From Mageeibacillus sp. UBA1243 (GTDB taxonomy: Bacteria > Bacillota > Clostridia > UBA1212), in contig DBWH01000067.1 of assembly GCA_002308595.1 (NCBI GenBank), forward strand, positions 9,918 through 16,674: a stretch of 6,757 nucleotides of DNA, given 5' to 3'. The notes below the pieces were generated by a model. The model had not been told where the DNA came from. It ran no database searches and saw only the letters and a list, made by a program, of their open reading frames with translations. This document shows positions 1 through 5,028 of this stretch, piece after piece (position 1 is the first letter of the stretch; each line of letters opens with the position of its first letter). Position numbers and translations under genes: made by a program.

Positions 1-125
1 CCGCAGTCGATGCACTTCTCGGGATCGATCTCGTATTTACCGTCACCCTCGCTGATAGCTTCTACGGGGCAACCTGCTGCACATGCGCCGCAAGCGATGC
101 AATCGTCAGAAATCTTATATGCCAT
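1..125 (-). CDS. 2[4Fe-4S] ferredoxin, 3' end cut by window edge
   Basis: This is the N-terminal 41 residues of a small clostridial-type ferredoxin, a soluble cytosolic electron carrier for fermentative redox enzymes. The first cluster motif C-x2-C-x2-C-x3-C-P is complete at Cys9, Cys12, Cys15 and Cys19-Pro20. The second begins at Cys38 and Cys41 before the sequence runs off the left edge. Family members are usually about 55 to 60 residues, so roughly 15 residues are missing. The ATG at 123-125 is preceded by GGAGGTG (132-138) at a spacing of 6 bases, which fixes the start. A consensus promoter lies 44 bases further upstream, so the gene is probably the first or only gene of its transcript. 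No iron-box palindrome like those at the feo genes is seen here. Family assignment is secure; its partner enzymes cannot be told from this window. Confidence 0.95.
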   Translation of the reverse strand, partial: MAYKISDDCIACGACAAGCPVEAISEGDGKYEIDPEKCIDC

Positions 126-168
126 AATCAACACCTCCACTTTTGAATCTTAAAAAGAGTACTGTCGT

Positions 169-197
169 ATAATAGCGCCGAAACCGCTTTTTGTCAA
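169..197 (-). promoter_or_regulatory. Sigma-A type promoter of the ferredoxin gene
   Basis: Read on the minus strand, TTGACA (192-197) is followed after exactly 17 bases by TATTAT (169-174). The -35 box is a perfect match to consensus and the -10 box has one mismatch. It points into the ferredoxin gene, giving a leader of roughly 35 to 40 bases before the ATG. Confidence 0.85.
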
Positions 198-317
198 TAA
201 GGTTTTCCCCGCCCGCTAATATCTGCTTTGATGCTAGATTGGCGTTTTTTGTCTCTGTGAAATTTTTTCCCAATAATGCAGGCAAATACCATAGTAATAA
301 TAGGAACGAATCGTTGT

Positions 318-571
318 TATGGACACTATCTCAGTACTAATCCTTCCGCTTTCTAATTTGCATTGTTATGAATCTTTTCTCAAGTAAGATTGTCGTATGG
401 CATCTTGCGAACCAGCATAATGTCGACCTTACGCTAACTGCATTCCGTAAAGCTTATGCCCAAAGAAAAGCCCCCAACGGCTTAATATTCCACTCAGATC
501 AAGGCTCTGAGTATACGGTGTTTGCCTTCAGACACCTGATGGACTCGCTTAATGTAGTCCAGTCTTTCTCA
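318..571 (+). pseudogene. Decayed fragment of an IS3-family transposase (integrase core)
   Basis: The stretch from 350 to 570 translates to a piece of the DDE integrase core of an IS3/IS150-group OrfB. It includes the blocks NLFSSKIV, WHLANQHNVDLTLTAF and FHSDQGSEY; the last carries the second catalytic Asp. Homology continues upstream in a different frame: 324-353 reads HYLSTNPSAF, which matches the segment that normally precedes the CIVMDLFS block. A stop at 354-356 and a frame change near there therefore show a frameshift. The usual Asp of DLFS is Asn here. Coding similarity stops at about 570 with QSFS, before the segment that carries the catalytic Glu, so the fragment lacks both ends of the gene. 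An ATG at 368 opens a 76-codon frame, but no ribosome site precedes it and the product would be inactive. No terminal inverted repeats were found. The left limit is approximate. Confidence 0.8.
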
Positions 572-1033
572 TTAAACCAATCTGTATTCTTCTTCTGATG
601 GCCCACTTTCCTCGATTAATGCATAATAAGTACATATCAACTCGTTATTATCAATCGAAAACCTTCCTATGCTATACAAATCATTTTCTTGCCTAGTTAT
701 TTTAGGAAGACGAACCTGGTGAATTGCCTCACTATATGTCAAGGAATTATCTTTATACTCAGACAAAATAATCAGTTCTATGTCTCGATTGGCCCAATAA
801 TAAGTCTCAACTTTTTTCTTTCTTCGGTTACAAGTGTCGCAAAGCTCAAGCGTCACTTTTTTTACATTCTTATTATCCGGTATGTATTCAATTGCGTGAT
901 TATACTTCGGAATACTGTCAATTTCAAACTCACACTCGTCATCGTCAAAATAGTCATGAGCATCTAAAGTCATAATTTCTTCCTCATTCGAGTCATTCCT
1001 AAAGAAACGTATCACTACAGAAATACTATCCAT
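572..1033 (-). CDS. Unrecognised acidic protein, 153 residues
   Basis: I do not recognise a family for this product. It begins MDSISVVIRFF, has a strongly acidic stretch around residues 26-38, a single CDTC pair (Cys65, Cys68) followed by a basic run (RRKKK), and then alternating hydrophobic and charged residues suggestive of a compact alpha/beta or beta-rich cytosolic protein. No signal peptide or membrane segment is visible. The frame can be extended to a TTG at 1075, but the ATG at 1033 has the ribosome site AAGGGGG seven bases upstream and is preferred. A good extended -10 promoter lies upstream. Base composition is clearly more AT-rich than the feo genes or the LRR gene, and the stop codon sits exactly where the IS3 relic ends, which suggests an acquired gene whose 3' end may have been altered. 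Being a lone, small, AT-rich gene it could be an orphan immunity-type protein, but nothing in the sequence proves that. Confidence 0.7.
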   Translation of the reverse strand: MDSISVVIRFFRNDSNEEEIMTLDAHDYFDDDECEFEIDSIPKYNHAIEYIPDNKNVKKVTLELCDTCNRRKKKVETYYWANRDIELIILSEYKDNSLTYSEAIHQVRLPKITRQENDLYSIGRFSIDNNELICTYYALIEESGPSEEEYRLV

Positions 1034-1040
1034 TTCAGCA

Positions 1041-1047
1041 CCCCCTT
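1041..1047 (-). promoter_or_regulatory. Ribosome site deciding the start of the unrecognised gene
   Basis: AAGGGGG on the minus strand lies 7 bases before the ATG at 1033. It selects that ATG over the in-frame TTG at 1075, which would place this site inside the coding region and has no comparable site of its own. Confidence 0.75.
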
Positions 1048-1110
1048 CCCTTAGAACATAAATTGCGACCTTCAAATGCCTTTTTTATCTGTTTCAATGT
1101 TTTCGAGCTT

Positions 1111-1139
1111 ATTATACCATTCTTTTCCATAGCGTAAAA
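1111..1139 (-). promoter_or_regulatory. Extended -10 promoter of the unrecognised gene
   Basis: The minus strand has a perfect TATAAT (1111-1116) with an extended TG element one base upstream (1118-1119). A weak -35 candidate, TTTTAC (1134-1139), sits at a 17-base spacing. The likely start of transcription is near 1104, about 70 bases before the ATG at 1033. Confidence 0.7.
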
Positions 1140-1245
1140 GACAGATTCTATTGACAGCTTTTTGCCATCGCACAACCTTACCACCAAAAATCAACGTTTT
1201 TTATTGATACTTTTTTCCCGCCCATTTTTATTGTTTGTGTAAATG

Positions 1246-1280
1246 AAAAAACCCGCCGCGGGCCATTAGTTCCGCGGCGG
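1246..1280 (-). terminator. Rho-independent terminator of the feo operon
   Basis: A perfect 9-base-pair GC-rich stem (CCGCCGCGG at 1272-1280 pairing with CCGCGGCGG at 1253-1261, read on the minus strand) with a 10-base loop is followed, after one G, by six T residues at 1251-1246. It lies about 50 bases past the stop of the FeoB-associated gene, so it closes the leftward operon. The rest of the gap from 1034 to 1332 holds only the promoter and ribosome site of the neighbouring gene and AT-rich sequence with no gene. Confidence 0.92.
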
Positions 1281-1332
1281 AAAAGGGAATAGTTATATGG
1301 ATAGGTTAGCTTGTACTCTTTTTTAGTGTTGA

Positions 1333-1542
1333 TTAGCTTTGTTTGCCGGATGCGGCCGGTTTCTTTGAACCTCCGCCGCATTTTCCGGCCATGGGGCAGC
1401 AGCCGCAGGAACCGCCGCACGAGCAGGTTGACTTGCCCTGTTTTTTGCTGCGCACCATGAATACCACGACCGCCGCAACTATACCTGCAAGCACTGCAAG
1501 AACCGCTATTGTCCCTAAATTGTTTAACAGCCATTCTCCCAT
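1333..1542 (-). CDS. FeoB-associated Cys-rich membrane protein
   Basis: This 69-residue protein has a short N-terminal segment (MGEWLLNNLG), one hydrophobic helix at about residues 9-30, a basic RSKKQGK stretch and a Cys-rich tail: seven cysteines between residues 40 and 56, in the pattern CSC, C, CC, C, with glycines between them. This is the architecture of the FeoB-associated Cys-rich family (Pfam FeoB_associated), small single-span proteins found next to feoB in many Firmicutes. Positive residues after the helix place the tail in the cytoplasm, where it could bind Fe2+ or another thiophilic metal; that role is inference and the family has no settled biochemical function. The ATG at 1542 is chosen over an in-frame TTG at 1551 because the ribosome site AAAGGCGG (1552-1559) abuts the TTG but is 9 bases from the ATG. 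The gene is last in the operon, 95 bases after feoB and before a strong terminator. Confidence 0.9.
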   Translation of the reverse strand: MGEWLLNNLGTIAVLAVLAGIVAAVVVFMVRSKKQGKSTCSCGGSCGCCPMAGKCGGGSKKPAASGKQS

Positions 1543-1551
1543 TTTGATCAA

Positions 1552-1559
1552 CCGCCTTT
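1552..1559 (-). promoter_or_regulatory. Ribosome site deciding the start of the FeoB-associated gene
   Basis: AAAGGCGG on the minus strand is 9 bases from the ATG at 1542 and has no spacing to the upstream in-frame TTG at 1551, so the ATG is the usable start. Confidence 0.7.
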
Positions 1560-1637
1560 CTTTGAGTCTTTAAGTTTAAATCTTTCAGTCTGAGTCTTTT
1601 GTTTGGGCTCCGAAGCGCATTGGCGATAAGGTGCCGC

Positions 1638-4151
1638 TTATTTGCTGATTTTGACTTTTGTTGTGAGCTTCGACGCTTCTTTGTACTTCTTGATGAAGAG
1701 CATGTAGATGAGTCCGCCAAGGACTAAGAGCGAAGCGATGAAGCAGATGATGCTGCCGGCGCCCGTGAAGCCGTATGCGATGACGCTGCCGAATCCGTAG
1801 ATCATGAGCGAGATGCCGTAAGCAAAGAGCGTCTGGTAAAGGATTGCGAACCAGGTCCACTTGGCGCTGTTCATCTCACGTTTGATAGCGCCGATTGCCG
1901 CAAAGCAGGGAGCGCAGAGCAGGTTGAAGGTGAGGAACGAGAAGCCTGAGATGCCGGTGAAGGCAGCGCGTATTCCCGTGTAGTTGCCGTAGAGGATGCC
2001 CATCGTACCGACAATGTTTTCCTTGGCTACAAGACCGGTGATCGATGCGACTGCAGGCTGCCATGAGCCGAAGCCGAGAGGCGCGAAGATCCATGCGATT
2101 GCCCTTCCGCCGTATGCGAGGAGCGAATACTGAAGTTCGTCCTCTGCGAGCATTCTGAAACCGCCGTCAACAAAGCCGAAGAAGCTTGTGAACCAGACGA
2201 GGATTGTCGAGAGGAGGATGACCGTGCCTGCCTTTTTGATGAAGGACCAGCCGCGCTCCCATGTTGAGCGGAGGACGTTGCCGACTGTGGGGAGATGGTA
2301 TGCGGGGAGTTCCATTACGAAAGGTGCGGGCTCGCCGGCAAACATCTTGGTTTTTTTGAGCATGATGCCGGAGATTATGATTGCAGCCATACCTATGAAG
2401 TAAGCCGACGTGGCCACCCAGGCGCTTCCCGCAAAGAGCGCTCCCGCAACCATTGCGATGAAGGGAAGTTTTGCGCTGCACGGTATGAACGTTGTCGTCA
2501 TGATAGTCATCCTGCGGTCGCGCTCGTTTTCAATCGTTCGCGAAGCCATGATGCCGGGGATGCCGCAGCCTGTGCCGATGAGCATCGGGATGAATGATTT
2601 ACCCGAGAGGCCAAATCTTCTGAATATCCTGTCGAGCACGAATGCGATACGCGCCATGTATCCGCAGGACTCAAGTATGGCAAGGAGGAGGAAAAGAACA
2701 AGCATCTGCGGAACAAATCCGAGGACAGCGCCAAGGCCGGCAACGATACCGTCAAGTATAAGTCCTTTGAGCCAGTCTGTGCAGTTTATACTGTCGAGTC
2801 CGTTTTCAATGAGTACCGGTATGCCGGGTACCCACGGACCGAAGTCGGAGTTTGCGGGGGCGTCGAAACCGTTTTTCTCAAAGCGGTCTTCGAAGTACTT
2901 CACCGCATCCGCATAGGTGATGCCGAGGACTTCATCTTCATTGGCGTCTTCGGGTATTTTGTTGAAGTAGACGGTGAGGTCGGTCTCTTCGAGTGTCTCA
3001 TCGTCCTGAACCGTGATAACGGCGCTGTCACCGTCAGCCGGTTTGAAATTCTTAATCGTCTCAAGCGCTGCGTCTGCGTCAAAATCTTCCGCCTCGGGAT
3101 CGAATTCTTCGTTAAACGCCTTGATTGCATTGAGAGCATCGTCATATTCGCCGGCGGCTTCATCGTAAGCTCCGCGCCCTATTCCGAGCAGATACCAGCC
3201 GTCGCCGAAGAGTCCGTCGTTTGTAAAATCGGTCGATGCCTTGCCGACGCCCACCATCGAAATAAAGTAGACGAGGAACATAATTACCGCAAAAATAGGC
3301 AAACCGAGCCAGCGGTTGGTGACGACCTTGTCGATTTTGTCGGAGGCCGAAAGCTTGCCTTTTTTCTTTTTCTTGTAGCAGGCCTTGATGACCTCTGCGA
3401 TGTAAACGTACCTTTCGCCCGTGATAATGCTCTCCGCGTCATCGTCAAGTTCGCTCTCCGCGCGTCTGATGTCGTTCTCAACGTGGTCAAGCTGCTCGCC
3501 GCTGATTCCGAGCTGTTCGAGGACTTTGTCGTCGCGCTCAAAAATCTTAATCGCGTACCAGCGCTGCTGCTCCTCAGGAAGGTCATGAACAATCGCCTCC
3601 TCGATATGGGCAATGGCATGCTCTACAGGTCCCGAGAACGAGTGCTTCGGAACGGTCTTGGTGTTTTCCGCCGCCGCGATTGCAGCCTCAGCCGCCTCAA
3701 AAATTCCCGTACCTTTCAAAGCCGAAATCTCTACAACCTTGCATCCGAGCTGTCTTGCGAGTTCCTCAATGTTGATCCTGTCGCCGTTCTTTCTCACGAT
3801 GTCCATCATGTTGACGGCAACGACAACCGGTATTCCGAGCTCGGTGAGCTGCGTTGTCAGGTAAAGGTTTCTCTCAAGGTTTGTACCGTCGATGATGTTT
3901 AAGATTGCATCCGGCCTCTCGCCAATGAGATAATTTCTCGCAACAACCTCCTCAAGTGTGTAAGGAGAGAGCGAATAGATGCCCGGGAGGTCAGTCACCG
4001 TTACGTCGGCGTGCTTTTTTAACTTGCCTTCCTTTTTTTCCACGGTAACGCCCGGCCAGTTTCCCACAAACTGGTTCGAACCTGTGAGCGCGTTGAAAAG
4101 CGTTGTCTTACCGCTGTTCGGGTTGCCCGCAAGGGCTATACGAATACTCAT
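1638..4151 (-). CDS. feoB: FeoB, GTPase-coupled ferrous iron permease with enlarged external loop
   Basis: FeoB brings Fe2+ across the cytoplasmic membrane under low-oxygen conditions. The 837-residue protein opens with a G domain: G1 GNPNSGKT (9-16), switch region NWPGVT (31-36), G3 DLPG (54-57), G4 NMMD (114-117) and G5 SALKG (143-147). A charged helical GDI-like region follows (about 170-260), ending in a Lys-rich stretch before the first membrane helix (about 282-303). The two gate modules are present: GTGCGIPGIMASR (526-538) with Cys529, and LLCAPCFAAIGAIKRE (744-759). A last helix spans about 801-820. Residues 325-440, between the first and second helices, form an unusually long acidic insertion. 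Family members are commonly about 650-780 residues, and the insertion accounts for the excess. The start is the ATG at 4151, 9 bases after AAAGGA; an in-frame ATG at 4169 lacks a ribosome site. The gene follows feoA2 after a 104-base gap that holds a candidate operator. Confidence 0.97.
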   Translation of the reverse strand: MSIRIALAGNPNSGKTTLFNALTGSNQFVGNWPGVTVEKKEGKLKKHADVTVTDLPGIYSLSPYTLEEVVARNYLIGERPDAILNIIDGTNLERNLYLTTQLTELGIPVVVAVNMMDIVRKNGDRINIEELARQLGCKVVEISALKGTGIFEAAEAAIAAAENTKTVPKHSFSGPVEHAIAHIEEAIVHDLPEEQQRWYAIKIFERDDKVLEQLGISGEQLDHVENDIRRAESELDDDAESIITGERYVYIAEVIKACYKKKKKGKLSASDKIDKVVTNRWLGLPIFAVIMFLVYFISMVGVGKASTDFTNDGLFGDGWYLLGIGRGAYDEAAGEYDDALNAIKAFNEEFDPEAEDFDADAALETIKNFKPADGDSAVITVQDDETLEETDLTVYFNKIPEDANEDEVLGITYADAVKYFEDRFEKNGFDAPANSDFGPWVPGIPVLIENGLDSINCTDWLKGLILDGIVAGLGAVLGFVPQMLVLFLLLAILESCGYMARIAFVLDRIFRRFGLSGKSFIPMLIGTGCGIPGIMASRTIENERDRRMTIMTTTFIPCSAKLPFIAMVAGALFAGSAWVATSAYFIGMAAIIISGIMLKKTKMFAGEPAPFVMELPAYHLPTVGNVLRSTWERGWSFIKKAGTVILLSTILVWFTSFFGFVDGGFRMLAEDELQYSLLAYGGRAIAWIFAPLGFGSWQPAVASITGLVAKENIVGTMGILYGNYTGIRAAFTGISGFSFLTFNLLCAPCFAAIGAIKREMNSAKWTWFAILYQTLFAYGISLMIYGFGSVIAYGFTGAGSIICFIASLLVLGGLIYMLFIKKYKEASKLTTKVKISK

Positions 4152-4160
4152 TTCAGAAAG

Positions 4161-4166
4161 TCCTTT
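4161..4166 (-). promoter_or_regulatory. Ribosome site deciding the feoB start
   Basis: AAAGGA on the minus strand lies 9 bases before the ATG at 4151. The upstream in-frame ATG at 4169 has no purine-rich site before it, and starting there would put this site within the coding region, so MSIRIALAGN is the likely N-terminus. Confidence 0.75.
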
Positions 4167-4216
4167 CATAGAAATTCAACCGGGGTTTCCGCTCATATTT
4201 CGAGCCTGCCCCTGTT

Positions 4217-4232
4217 GTTAGTTATAGCTAAC
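4217..4232. promoter_or_regulatory. Candidate iron-regulator operator in the feoA2-feoB gap
   Basis: GTTAGTTATAGCTAAC is a 16-base palindrome with one mismatched pair. It matches the palindrome at the feoA1 promoter in 13 of 16 positions, including both outer GTTAG/CTAAC half-sites. It lies 23 bases beyond the feoA2 stop and about 65 bases before feoB. On the minus strand it contains TATAAC, a possible weak -10 box, but no good -35 box is spaced correctly, so it may control a weak internal promoter or act on passing polymerase. Binding by the regulator encoded at 5029-5391 is inferred from the shared site and from the TTAG/CTAA half-sites typical of DtxR-family operators. Confidence 0.7.
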
Positions 4233-4255
4233 GCGTGTTTCAAAAAAAATCGGTT

Positions 4256-4510
4256 TCAAGCCTCTTCGTCTGAGCACCCGGAAACCTCTACCATGGCGGC
4301 GTCCGCTTTTCTCAGGCTGAGCTCGTAACCTCTCAGGTTCAGTTCGACCGGATCGCCAAGCGGCGCAACCTTGCGGACATATACGACCGTTCCTTTTGTG
4401 ATGCCCATGTCCATGATTCTGCGCCTTACCGCGCCCTCTCCGTGGACCTTGACAACCTTTACGGTCTGCCCGACTTTTACATCTTTCAATGTAAACATAT
4501 CGTTTTCCAT
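4256..4510 (-). CDS. feoA: FeoA-domain protein, second copy (feoB-proximal)
   Basis: FeoA proteins are small cytosolic SH3-like beta barrels that support FeoB-mediated Fe2+ uptake. This 84-residue copy has the family's pattern: an opening strand with GQTVKVVKVHGEG, the helix RRRIMDMGITKGT with the diagnostic MG[IL]xxG turn, then VYVRKVAPLGDPVELNLRGYELSLRKADAAMVEV, where the APLGDP and RGYELSLR blocks are hallmarks of FeoA. The last residues (CSDEEA) form a short acidic tail. The ATG at 4510 follows AAGGAGG (4516-4522) at 5 bases, which settles the start. It lies 46 bases after feoA1 and 104 bases before feoB, in the same direction, so it belongs to the same operon. Of the two copies this is closer to the canonical FeoA. 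Confidence 0.95.
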   Translation of the reverse strand: MENDMFTLKDVKVGQTVKVVKVHGEGAVRRRIMDMGITKGTVVYVRKVAPLGDPVELNLRGYELSLRKADAAMVEVSGCSDEEA

Positions 4511-4556
4511 TTTGTCCTCCTTAAGATAAAACCGTTTAACCTTGACTTTAGCAAGA

Positions 4557-4769
4557 TTACACCATTATTTTCGTTGCCAGTTCCCGGCTTATGGCGATTC
4601 TGGATTCTTTAACCTTGACGATCACGTTGCCGTCCCTGACCGCGACCGGTGTGACCGAGGAACCCACGACAAACCCTAAATCTTCAAGGTGTCTTTTGGT
4701 TTCGCCGCTGCCGCCGATCTTTTTGATGATCACTTCTTCGTCTGCCGATGCAATACTGAGAGGTATCAT
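4557..4769 (-). CDS. feoA: FeoA-domain protein, first copy (promoter-proximal)
   Basis: This 70-residue protein is a second, more divergent FeoA: an N-terminal strand, the helix-turn block ETKRHLEDLGFVVGSSV (the LEDLGFxxG turn corresponds to the MG[IL]xxG turn of other FeoA proteins), then VTPVAVRDGNVIVKVKESRIAISRELATKIMV, where ESRIAISRELA replaces the usual RGYELSLR block. No membrane segment is seen. It is first in the operon, directly downstream of the main promoter and operator. Two ATGs are in frame at 4775 and 4769; AAGGA (4776-4780) touches the first but stands 6 bases from the second, so 4769 is preferred. Paired feoA genes ahead of feoB are common in Firmicutes, and the two copies may have split roles toward FeoB, but the sequence does not say which. 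Confidence 0.92.
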   Translation of the reverse strand: MIPLSIASADEEVIIKKIGGSGETKRHLEDLGFVVGSSVTPVAVRDGNVIVKVKESRIAISRELATKIMV

Positions 4770-4775
4770 AAACAT

Positions 4776-4782
4776 TCCTTCT
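4776..4782 (-). promoter_or_regulatory. Ribosome site deciding the feoA1 start
   Basis: AGAAGGA on the minus strand ends directly against the ATG at 4775 but is 6 bases from the ATG at 4769, so translation most likely starts at 4769 with MIPLSIAS. Confidence 0.65.
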
Positions 4783-4811
4783 TTCGCTGTCCGAAGCCCG
4801 GAGCTTTCATA

Positions 4812-4829
4812 TGTTAGCCAAAGCTAACA
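4812..4829. promoter_or_regulatory. Candidate iron-regulator operator at the feoA1 transcription start
   Basis: TGTTAGCCAAAGCTAACA is an 18-base palindrome with perfect 7-base arms and a 4-base centre. It begins 5 bases downstream of the feoA1 -10 box and covers the expected transcription start near 4828, a position where a bound protein would block initiation. Its inner 16 bases match the palindrome at 4217-4232 in 13 positions. The TTAG/CTAA half-sites resemble those of DtxR-family iron operators, and a DtxR-family gene lies divergently 200 bases away. Recognition by that protein is inferred. Confidence 0.8.
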
Positions 4830-4834
4830 CGGGC

Positions 4835-4862
4835 ATTATACTACAAAAAATTTCGATGTCAA
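4835..4862 (-). promoter_or_regulatory. Main promoter of the feo operon
   Basis: On the minus strand a perfect TTGACA (4857-4862) and a perfect TATAAT (4835-4840) are separated by 16 bases. Transcription should begin near 4828, inside the palindrome at 4812-4829, leaving a leader of about 59 bases before feoA1. Such a near-consensus promoter fits a gene set kept off by a repressor when iron is plentiful. Confidence 0.9.
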
Positions 4863-4903
4863 CACCTTTTTTGAAGTTTTTTAAAGACTTTCTTAAAGAA
4901 TTT

Positions 4904-4941
4904 CATTGGCGGTTTCGGGAATCTTTCCGACATCGCCAATG
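4904..4941. repeat. Thirty-eight-base hairpin-like palindrome upstream of the regulator promoter
   Basis: CATTGGCG (4904-4911) pairs perfectly with CGCCAATG (4934-4941). Inside, after three unpaired bases on each side, TCGG (4915-4918) pairs with CCGA (4927-4930), extended by one G-T and one A-T pair around a four-base centre. It ends 13 bases before the regulator's -35 box. No T run follows on either strand, so it is not a typical terminator. It shares no half-site with the GTTAG palindromes and may bind a different protein, or may have no role. Confidence 0.55.
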
Positions 4942-4954
4942 CGCTTCATCAGCC

Positions 4955-4983
4955 TTGATTTTTCGGTTAAAATGGGGTATTAT
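4955..4983 (+). promoter_or_regulatory. Promoter of the DtxR-family regulator gene
   Basis: TTGATT (4955-4960) and TATTAT (4978-4983) are separated by exactly 17 bases and point toward the regulator gene, giving a leader of about 40 bases. Neither box overlaps a GTTAG palindrome, so direct self-repression through the feo-type operator is not indicated. Confidence 0.7.
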
Positions 4984-5028
4984 TTGCCTGAAGAAATGAT
5001 TTTCGACAGTTAATCGGAGGCTTTTACC

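Noticed and set aside
368..598. The 76-codon plus-strand frame as an intact small gene
   Set aside because: It is an internal piece of an IS3 transposase lacking the N-terminus and the catalytic Glu, with a frameshift just upstream and no ribosome site; it is listed as a pseudogene.
1304..1310. A GGTTAGC sequence downstream of the FeoB-associated gene, resembling half of the feo operator
   Set aside because: No second half-site follows and it lies at the 3' end of the operon next to the terminator, so chance is the simplest reading.
1563..1599. Nine-base direct repeat TGAGTCTTT in the gap between feoB and the FeoB-associated gene
   Set aside because: It is short, in low-complexity AT-rich sequence, and has only two copies with no target-site or operator context.
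1178..1720. A 180-codon open frame on the minus strand overlapping the FeoB-associated gene and the end of feoB
   Set aside because: It overlaps two well-supported genes in another frame, has a low-complexity basic composition and no ribosome site.
2410..2916. A 168-codon open frame on the plus strand inside feoB
   Set aside because: It is antisense to conserved FeoB membrane segments, with no promoter, ribosome site or recognisable protein pattern.
4182..4212. Possible leader hairpin before feoB: GGGG/CCCC outer and GCTC/GAGC inner pairings
   Set aside because: Only two four-pair stems separated by internal loops and no T run follow, so the structure is too weak to call a riboswitch or attenuator.
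4811..4999. A 62-codon open frame on the plus strand in the divergent promoter region
   Set aside because: It covers the feo promoter, operator and palindrome, has no ribosome site and its translation resembles no protein.
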